From NCBI GenBank assembly GCA_027627225.1, contig CM051025.1:58069181-58133180 (forward strand): a stretch of DNA of 64,000 nucleotides. Reading direction: 5' to 3'. Position numbers and translations under genes: made by a program. Positions 14,801 to 25,900 of the stretch are shown piece by piece. Numbering within the stretch: position 1 is the first letter of the stretch; every line of letters begins with the position of its first letter. The notes beneath the pieces were generated by a model. It ran no database searches and was not told where the DNA came from. It saw nothing but the letters and a program-made list of their open reading frames with translations. Source of the stretch: Congeria kusceri (taxonomy: Eukaryota > Mollusca > Bivalvia > Myida > Dreissenidae).

Positions 14801-17800
14801 GTTTTTCGTTCAAGCTGTACGACTAGCACAGGGCGCGTTTCAAATATGCGATCCTTGATTAGTCAATCTGAGGTCCAGTGCATGAAAGCTTGGTTGGTGG
14901 TCACCAAACCGGACAAGTGGGTTTCCACCAGGTACTCCGATATCCACTACAGCCCAAGACCACGCAAAATCTACATTTAATAACTTGAATATATCATTCT
15001 AAATTCTAATTCCGCGCCGAAGGTTGTCACAACCTATGAAAATCGTATTTACGTACTTGGTTTTCATCCACAACTAGCAATTAGTTTTGATAAATGTATG
15101 CTGAATGCATTTTATTTCTTAACCGGTGTCTTGAGAAGTTATGGAAACTTGGTAATTTGCAAACATCAATCGAAAATAGCCTCTACCGCAATATGGAGTA
15201 ATTCCATTCCAAGTTCCGGATGTGAGGCAAGTGCGCGTTGCCATGCCAACAATTGAATATCCGGGTGCGCATGCGTACACAGCCGTGCTGGTGACACCGT
15301 CTGTATGCAGAGTTACATTACCGCTGGCTGGAGAGGGCGCAGTTGAACAATAAACTGAAAGAAAATGCCAAAAGTACATTATTATTTAAATGTATACAAT
15401 TTAAATTTGGTTATAAAAGTTATATCAAAATTATATAAAATGTGAACAGTAAACTGAAAAAAAATGCCAAAAGTACATTTTATGACAATTGACACAATTT
15501 CAATTTGGTTATAAAAGTTATATCAAACTAATATAAAATTTGAACAATAAACTGAAAGAAAATGCCAAAAGTACATTTTTATTACCATTCACACAATTCA
15601 AATTTGGTTATAAAAGTTATATCAAAATTATATAAAATTTGAACAATAAACTGAAAGAAAATGCCAAAAATACATTTTATGACAATTTACACAATTTAAA
15701 TTTGGTTAAAGAAGTTATATCAAAATTATATAAAATTTTAACAATAAACTGAAAGAAAATGCCAAAAAACATTTTTATTACAATTTACACAATTTAAATT
15801 TGGTTATAAAAGTTATATCAAAATTATATAAAAATGTCATAAACAGAAGAAACGTAGAAAGATGTTAATTGCAGCAAGAACGATTGGAAGTAAAGGGACC
15901 CAGTTAAAAAGTATTATAAAACTAAATGGCTTGTTTCAATTTGTTCCATTGCTTACATTAATATTATATTTTCATGGAACCATGTGTATGGATAATCCAT
16001 TTACTGCAGCACTATTAATTATAGTATATTCTAACAGGATACTCGCTTTTTGCTCTATAGACAAAGAACAACATTATCGTTCTTAAACTACCCTATAAAC
16101 AACGCAACAATAAATCCCGATTCTGAGCGGAGCATAGTACAAAGTAGTCTCAGTTACAGTTGCCAAAATATATGTCAAATCATGTTAGAATCGAAATAAT
16201 TTTATCGTTGTTTATCGGTCAGTAAACAACTCTTTGTCGTTCTGATATGTGGCTATTAAACAACTCGGACTAACGCCCTCGTGGTTTAATTCCTACGCAT
16301 CAGAACTCCAAATCGTTGATTATTGGCCGATAAACAACGATAACTCGAATGGTTTTTAATTATATGATAGAAATACGCAATACAAAATCCTGTACAATGT
16401 AAATACAAAAGTAAAAAATAATGAATAAAATTCATAATCAGATTTTCGAAAAAAAAAATCAGCAAAAATAATTGGAGAAAACCCCTAGAGGTTATCGAAC
16501 TCACGAGCTATAAGAACAATAATAAGTAGACAGCGCTCTAATCACACGCAGTATCCTGCTTTATAAATATGTCTGTAAAATTAGGTTACACACAAAATAG
16601 TGACAATTCTGTCGTCGAAACGTAATGGAGAAAAGGGCAGAACAAACACGACATACATAAAGATTTTTATAATGCGTAAACTCTTTTCCCCTCATATATA
16701 TATCTTATTTCACTTTTATTTTATGCTAATACTAATACATTAATTTGAGCTTGTTTGTTTGATTGTTTGGATTTTTCGCCGTTTTTAACAGTATTTCGGT
16801 CACATCACGGCGGTCAGTTAACCTACTCACACTTTTCCTGGGCAAGCTTAGCCGATCTAAGCGTTTTACCAGTACTAAGTGCACATACTTATGCCAGTAA
16901 CTGACAACTGACCTACCTAAATCAGAGGTAGGGGGAGAATGGCCGTAGAAATAATTTCATGACGAATACCCACACAAGTTATGTTGTCGCGCTGGGGTTC
17001 GAACTCACGATCCCCGGATTGACAGTCCAGCGCTGGTATTCACAAAGCTCCTAAGGAAATTTAAGACCACATTTTCTATGTGAAATCTAATAATTAATGT
17101 TGACAAAATGGTACAATATAAAACATGTGTGCATTATTTACTAGTGTAAAACATTTTAAGGAAAGAAGAGGTATATATGAAACAGTCACAGATTTAAGGA
17201 ATTACCGGTATATGAATTAAAGAAATGTGGCGCGTCGTGGGAAAACCGGTCTTAATGCATGTGCGTAAAGCGTCGTCCCGGATCAGCCTGTGCAGTCAGC
17301 ACAGGCTAATCCGGGACGGCACTTTCCACTTTTATGGTATTTTCTGTTTCGAGAAAGTCTCTTCTAAACATAAATGCACTGTAGGCGGAAAGTGCCGTCC
17401 TGGATTAGCCTGTGCGGACTGCACAGGCTAATCCGGGACGACACTATACGCACATGCATTAAGTCCGGTTTTCCCACGACGCGCCACAGATTTACTATAG
17501 TTTTCCCTAAGAAGCTTTGTGGATACGGGCCCAGCACTTGAGACTTTTTTCTGAAATTGCCCCATGGAAGCCCTTCTCATAGACAGAGTCCGTTAAAAAG
17601 GTAATTAAGTATTTGAGGTAAAGTAATTTCGGTCACAAATCCTCCACTATCATACCACATGTCGGTGCTGTCGGAGTAAACGTCTTGTTCTGTTGACACG
17701 TGCGAGTGGCACTTCCGTTCAGCGTGTAGCCGACAACGCACGTGTAGTTCGCCGTCGTCGTCAGTCCGTTGGTCATGTAAGATATGCTGCCACCTTGTGG

Positions 17801-20800
17801 GTTTGAAAGACTCATGCACTTTTCTGAAACAAAGATAACATATCATACATTAGTATATATCTATTTTTATCTCAATTCAGCTGTCATGATTCGCAGCATT
17901 TCACCGTCAAACATTTCACCATATTGCAGGCGACTATTGGCTTGTCCAATAAATGTGTGCCGGCAGTGTGCTCGTTCAACTATATCACCGTATCGTGCAA
18001 AATGATGTTAATTAACCGAATATTATTTTATCCAAAATAATAAACATAAAACTAAAAAGTTGGAAAAAATCCAAAATGTGCCAAAATGAAGTATTGTTCT
18101 GGTTCCTTTTCTTTTAACCTCAAACATATGTTTGTATAACTACATCACTGATTAATGACAATTAGCTAAACACAACCCAGTTCGAAAGACCATCAATGGT
18201 TTCTTAATATTTGTTACCAGAATATTATATTTATTTAAATTCTATAAGTAAATAAACAATAATACATAATATTGCAAATCCAATTGTGCTATAAACACTA
18301 CAAGCATTGTGCTGTGTTTTTTTAGTGTTGCTGTTGTTGTTGTTTTATTTTTCAGTGTTTTACCCACTGCAGATAATAGGAACGCATAGCCGGGCTATAT
18401 CGCTTTTTTCGTATTACCGTCGCAGAAAAATATGTTCGGGGTCCGATCCGCGACCGTGCATTGTTCTTTCCGTCGTAAAAAGGGAACCCTACAGCACTGC
18501 ATAAACAAGATATATGTGAGTCGTGTCGTGGGAAAACCGGATTTAATGCATGTGCGGAAAGTTTCGTCATGGATCAGCCTGTGCAGATTGCACAGGTTGG
18601 TCCGGGATGGATCTGCACAGGCTGATCCGGGATGACACTTTCCGCTTTTATGGTATTTTCTGTTTCAAGGAAGTCTCTTCCAAACATAAATCCACTGTAG
18701 GCGGAAAGTGCCGTCCGGGATTAGCCTGTGTTTTTTTCCAACGACACGCCTCATATATATGTGTCTTTTCACTCCAACGTCAGACAGTGTTACCGCCACG
18801 ATTTCAAAGTGAGAAGTGACAAACACGTCTGGTTATACACCCGTGCTCTGTGACCCTTACCGGAAGTTCAACACCCTGTACATGCATCATCACGTGACGT
18901 CACTTACCACACGTGGGGTCCGAGCCCTCCCATCTGAGGCCCTGGCCCTGGCACTTCCGGTTCGACGGACCGGAAATGACGAAGCCTAGGTTGCAGCTGT
19001 ACTGGGCAGTTTGGGTGTTGTTCGAGTCAGAAACCGTCATAATTCCTTGTAATGGAGTCGAAGGGTCCAAACACTCTGCAGACAATATTAATGTATAATC
19101 TATGAGTGAACAAATGCATTTCGTGAAATCTATATTATTCATTGATATGATTACGCATTATATGAATTATACTACGGATATTCGTTTTAGAATATTCTGA
19201 ATCAGGTTTAAACGAATAATCATTGTGAAGAAAATAAAAGACAGGGCATTTTTAACGAGAAACTACTTTCTAAGACATTAACGTAAATGTGCAAATAAAA
19301 TTTTCGCCAAAAATATTTGTTAAAATAAACGCATCATATACTGTTGAGTCACCTTTATCGAGGTAAAATCTGCTAAATAAATGACAAGAAAATCTTATTT
19401 AAATAGTCAATACTGAATAAATGTGCACTTAGTATTATTTATCTGAAACAAATTTATAAACATCAACATTTCTTACTGCAAGTTGGGGCTACGTCACTCC
19501 ACTGTCCAGACGGCTGACAAGTGATCGACCTTGACCCACTTAGATAGTAACCTTGGAGACAACTGAAGGACGCGACCGTGGTGAAGTTATCAGTTACCAT
19601 GGTGACGGCACCGCTCGATGGACTGGTCAACGATGGGCATTGGACTGGTGTGGATATACATGTCTATATGTGAAACGTTTAAATGAACCGACGTTTACGA
19701 GAGGGTATTAACCTTTTTTAACGAGTATAAGCTCGGACACATTAGCCTGCCCTTTATGCATTACTATATTACAAATCCGTTACGGTGAATATATTACATT
19801 CCGTACTGAATCGAGTAAGCGAATTTCACTAAAAATACAGTTTTGGTATCAGTAAACACTTGAAAAACGCGTGCACGGACAAAACCGAGTATAAACATAG
19901 GAAATAATTCAAGCGCCTTATATATGCTAATAGAATTTCAGAGTATCAGGTCAAGCTGTCCGAGCTATAGTATCAGTTTGTTCTCACTGCAACCGCGCGT
20001 AAGTAAGTTATTAACATCTGGTAAAACTCGGTTAAAACTTCATTCTGCCTCCAAAGAAATTCGATAACATTAAAAAAGTATATATTTAAGAAAAAAGTTT
20101 CGATTTAGAGTTGTTTATCGGCTAATAAACAACGAGTTGATTTCAGATGCGTAGGAATTAAACCACGATGTCGTTAGCCCCAGTGTTTAATATACCGCAT
20201 CAGCACGACCAATCGTTGTTTATTAGCCGATAAGCAACGATAATGCAAAAAATATTTCGATTCTAACATGACTTGACAACATTTTCCGCAATTACAATCC
20301 GAACTTCTAGTGCATGTATATTTTACATTTTCGAAACCAGTTTTTCGGGTTGTTTATTGGTAGTTTAACAACGGTAAATTTTGTTCTTTGTCTATAGAAA
20401 ACACTGCGCGTGTCATGTTAGAATATATAATACATTATACACAAGTTTATGTAATAAAATGCATATTAAGTTAATATTCAGGCTGTTGATATGCCAAACG
20501 TTATTAATGTTAGTTATTGAACTATTCATTGATACACTGTTTACATGTTCAAAGTAGCGTATTCCAAGAAAATGTACTTCAACTAAGATAAATGCAACTA
20601 TCCTGGTAGTAATAAATACATATTATTGCAAAACATATCTAGGTCATATAGCAGGTGCGTCAAAACAAATAATGCAAAAACACTTGTCTTATGCGTTTTC
20701 CAGAAAATAAAAGTTCGCTTCAAATGATTTGTATAGCCGAAAATTATTGTCTACATAAAGCACGTACCACACTGAGGCTGGCTATAATCCCACGTGCCAT

Positions 20801-22329
20801 CACTCCTGCACGTGATGGCCGCGTAACCATTCAACGTGTAACCCTCCGCGCACGAAAATGAGGCTGTGGTTTCCAGGCCGTCCGTTCTCATGGTAACTAA
20901 CGTTGACTGCGTTGTTGACTTTAACGTGGCGCAGGGCGCTGAAATTGGTAAGCGTTGTTAACTTTAACGTTGCGCAGGGCGCTGAAAATGGTAAGCGTTG
21001 TTGACTTTAACGTGGCGCAGGGCGCTGAAATTGGTAAGCATTGTTGACTTTAACGTGGCGCAGGGCGCTGAAATTGGTAGGCGGTACGTATTGTTCTTGT
21101 AAGGACGTAATTAAGACCCAGTATTCGACTACTGGTGTTATTTGGCAACTTAAAGTATCCCTACGTTTACTACAATGGTATAATTATCAAAAGCATTCAG
21201 TTTGTTTAAAATAAGTTCAATTTAGCTTCTGTTCAATACGTCATGCTCAGCTGCTCTGTCATATAGCTTTCTTTGTTCGTTGAGTTGTACTCGCTACAGA
21301 CGTACTGACGAAGAAAGTGTGTCGTTCTCAGTCATGCATTAAATATATCCATGAGTGTTGTTTAAAGAACGGTTCGGATAACCACTTACTGCACTGTGGA
21401 TCTGGGATGCTCCAGCCGGAACCATCGTTTAAGCATATCCGGGTATGAGCGCCGTCTAGCGAGTATCCCACGAAGCACGTGAAGTTTGCTGTGAAACCGT
21501 CGTCTGTCATGGTTCCGTGCTGAGGAACGGGCGGGGAGTTGCAAACTGCGTACAAGAAAAGTACAAAGTACCTTAAAGTAAGTACATAATAGTATTTATT
21601 GCCTGGTTACTTCATTTTAGTTATTCAATAAGCCGGAAAAAGTCCTTTAAGAAGTGAAATAAGTTTTATAGTTTTGGTTCTTGACCATGGACATTTAACT
21701 GCATGCACGTAACATGGTCACAGTTTCACATAATAAACTGCACGTAAAATGGTCACAGTTTCACATAATGTACTGCACGTAAAATGGTCACAGTTTCACA
21801 TAATGTACTGCACGTAAAATGGTAACAGTTTCACTTAATGAACTGCACGTAAAATGGTCATAGTTTCACATAATGTACTGCACGTAAAATGGTCACAGTT
21901 TCTCATACTGAACTGCATGTAAATGGTCACAGTTTCTCATAATAAACTGCGCGTAAAATGGTCACAGTTTCACATACTGAACTGCATGTAAAATGGTCAC
22001 AGTTTCACATAATGAACTGCACGTAAAATGGTCACAGTTTCACATAATGAACTGCACGTAAAACAATACTCTTTAAACTCACAGCATTTAGGTGGCTGTT
22101 GATCCCAAATGGCGGACGCATTGCACGTGCGTTGCCTGGCGCCAACTAGCTTGTATCCATGAAAACACGAGTAGGTTGCTGTGGTAACCAGCGAGGTAGA
22201 TGACAGCGTCACAGTCCCGCTGTCTGGGGGATCTAAAACTGGGCACGAGGCTGCAAAATATTTGCCAAAATCGTGCTACATTGTACAGGGATTTGATTTA
22301 CAAATGTTTGTTATTATTATTATTATTAT

Positions 22330-22415
<86 letters not shown>

Positions 22416-22509
22416 CTTGTATTATTATTGCTAATATTACTACTACTACTACTACTGCTGCTTCTACTACTACTACTACTACTACCACTACTATTACTAC
22501 TTCTACTAT

Positions 22510-22608
<99 letters not shown>

Positions 22609-22638
22609 TACTAATACTAATACTACAACTACTGCTAC

Positions 22639-22669
<31 letters not shown>

Positions 22670-22943
22670 CATCATTATTATGGGCATTATCATCACTATT
22701 CTTATCATTAATATTAATATTATCCTTGATATTGAATTTATTAGCATTATCATCACTATTATTATCATTATCATTAATATTCATATTATCATTATTTTAA
22801 TTATCATTATCATTATTGTTGTTTCTGCTGCTGCTGTCAATGATATTTTTTTGTTAACGATGTTCGTTTGTTGTTGATGGTGTTTGAAAATGATGATGAT
22901 GGTGATGCTTTTGTTGTTTTTGTTGATGATGTTTGATGATGAC

Positions 22944-22976
<33 letters not shown>

Positions 22977-25900
22977 GACGAAGAAGATGATGATGATGAA
23001 AATGAAGATGATGATGGTGGTGGTGGTGGTGGTGGCGGTGGTGGTTTTGGTGGTAGCTATCTCACCACAGACAGGAACAGCATTCCAGTTGCCGTCGCTA
23101 CCACAGTAGATCTTGTTTGACCCGGAAAGGGAATACCCAGCTGCACAGGAAACAGTGGCGAAAGTCTGAGCACCGGAAGTTCCAAGAGCGTAAGTTCCTC
23201 CTGTCGGCATGGTCGGTGTTGTACACAACACTAAACGTGTAAAAGTGCTGAAGATTAATTAGATTCATAAAATGCAAAAATATTACACGGTTATGTATAC
23301 TAGTATTCACCATACACAAGTGGATCTTTTTTAATTAACGACATTCAGATTAAAAATTAATAATTGTCTGTTTAGAGAGGAAAGTGATATACTGGACATG
23401 GTGTTCTCCTTGCGACCTGGAGATTGTGAATTCAATCCCTACCCAGAGAGCGCTCAAGGAATCTCCTAAATAGACACCAAGTACTGGTTCTACCAGGAAA
23501 AAGGGCTCGAAAGTATCCAGGACCCCCTCACCATTGATCCATCGTGTGTGTTTCGAAGTTTATGAGGTCCTTCCGCGCCTGAGGCTGCATTATGTGAGGA
23601 TCCGGAGTGTGTCCCAGCACTCCTACCTAATTAACTTACTAGAGACTCACAAAAGTTGGGACGAATTTTGAATCATAGCTGCAATTTGCAGCTATTTATT
23701 TTTCACTGAGATATATAATTTTGGTGTGGTCTTGTGCTTTGGGGGGAAACCGGAGTACCCGGAGGAAACCCCACCTGTCCGGTATGGTGACCACTAATCA
23801 CTGCGCTAGCCGGACAGCCTTTGAAAACCATCAGCTTTCATGCAGGCTTTTATAGGCCGTTCTAGGTTAGTGGTAGATCATAACATAACACAAATGTGGT
23901 TTGTTTTAGTAGTCATGTCTGATAAAACTAGTATGTTACCGCATGGGGGGTCTGAGCCGCTCCATCCGGAGCCGTCCGCCGCGCAGGACCTATTGGCCGG
24001 CCCCTGGATCGAGTAACCAACGGTGCACGTGTAGTTTGCTGTCCGTCCGTTCGCCACCATGCCGCCATTAGTAGGGACAGCAGGGGAATTGCATTCTTTA
24101 TCAAAAATAAAATACTCGTGTAGAAAAAGTATACGTTTAGTATTAAGATATAAACGTGTATACAGAAGTTGATAAAGCTGGTAAGAGTAGCATACCTTTA
24201 TTTTTAAAGACATATCGGTAAACAAAAATCAATACCATTTTAACATTTACGGTTATTTGAAACATTGAACCATTAACTTTTTTTTAAATGAAATTTGATT
24301 GTATATTAATGTATAAATATAGCTTTTTATGCATAAATGTATTAGAAATAATATATAATATACGTATGATGCGTGTATTTAAGGCAAGGTTTCATCACAG
24401 CCATATATGTTCCACTTCAAAACATGGGACAACTCTTTCCAAACTCCTCACAGCGATCTGTCCTTTTGGACAGTAAATGCAGGGAGTACACTGTGAGGAG
24501 TTTGCTCACTCTCTTCCACCGAGTTCTCGGTCTTTGATAAGGGGCTCAAATCACAGCGAATATAATACCGTTTTTCGAAATTATTCAAATGTACATAGAT
24601 TGTAATATATCAATCCATTTTTTGTTATTTTATTTTATTTTCATAGTTCATTTCAGGTGTATCCGTGTTAAAGAAGGAGGCTATTCACAGATGTTATATG
24701 ATAGTGTTTTAAAGCAGCAGTCCAGAAATATGTTGATAAAAATAAAACTTTGCAGACATCGTTTCTCACGGATATCTTACCGATCAAAATACAAAACAAA
24801 ACGCGTTGAATTCGATAAAATAATAAGGTTTTGGTAACTTTTTAATGTAAATTATCTGTATGCGATATATAGCTGGTGATGCCTCTTAAGTTAATCCGCA
24901 TGTACATAAGTGTATATTCCATTCGTACCAAGCGTTGTCGATCATAGACATTTTAAAATGCCTTTCATAAATAAGAAACAGTTTTCAGTCGACTAAACGT
25001 CGTTCAAGTTCATTAGAACTAATGCACATTTAAGATGTATTAAATTATATTCTATGGACTGCGGCTTTAAATAACAAAAATCTGCGAATATTATTCAAGA
25101 CCACGGAATTGACAAGCGGAAGAGAATGGCGAAAAAGAAAGGATTATGTGAAATTTTGTGAAGCTATAAAATGCACTGAAAAACAATTATCCGGTACCGT
25201 ACTTCAACAACTTTGATATCGGACGTTTAAAATAATGAGAAGTGTTTCTTTTTAGAGAACTACAATCTATAATATGGAATACTTCGTTAAACAACTAAGA
25301 AGACTAAAAATCCGATTTTTAGTTGTTCACAGAACAACTAAAGGAACGGCTATTTCAAAGCCGAACAGTCAAAGAACTATAAGCTTTAGGCCATGCAGAT
25401 TCGACTACGCGAAAGTAAGATTGTCAATGATAACGGGTCGGGTATTTCATTTGAAAGTTATTATATGGTAATTAAGGGGCCGCATACAGTTTAAGTTGAT
25501 TTACTGGTTCAAATATACAGTTTGAATACTATAAATTGTTTATTCAACATATTTAAAAAACCTTCTGCAAAACATACCGTAACGGGTCTTATGTGCCAGT
25601 TGGGATAAGTTAGTTGGACGAATCGAACAGTTTTATCTGACGTTATATTATTAAATTTTATTGAAATATTCGCGCACAGTACACTAATATTTTCAATAAC
25701 TACTAATGAATGTTATAAAAGTCATTGGTAATATTAAAAACTGTAGACAGATTTTAGTTTAGACATTATCTCAACAATATCTTTCGAAACTACTCTGTTT
25801 AATTTCAATTTATGTTGCTATACAAATTGCAGATTGAGTAGTGCCCAGTGTTAGGCAATAGCGAACAACTTTAGTGTCTTCAGCGCTTTGATTTTGTTTG

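Noticed and set aside
22181..22877. Longest open frames of the window (poly-Ser/Thr/Val/Leu)
   Set aside because: Pure translation of trinucleotide microsatellites, open in several frames on both strands.
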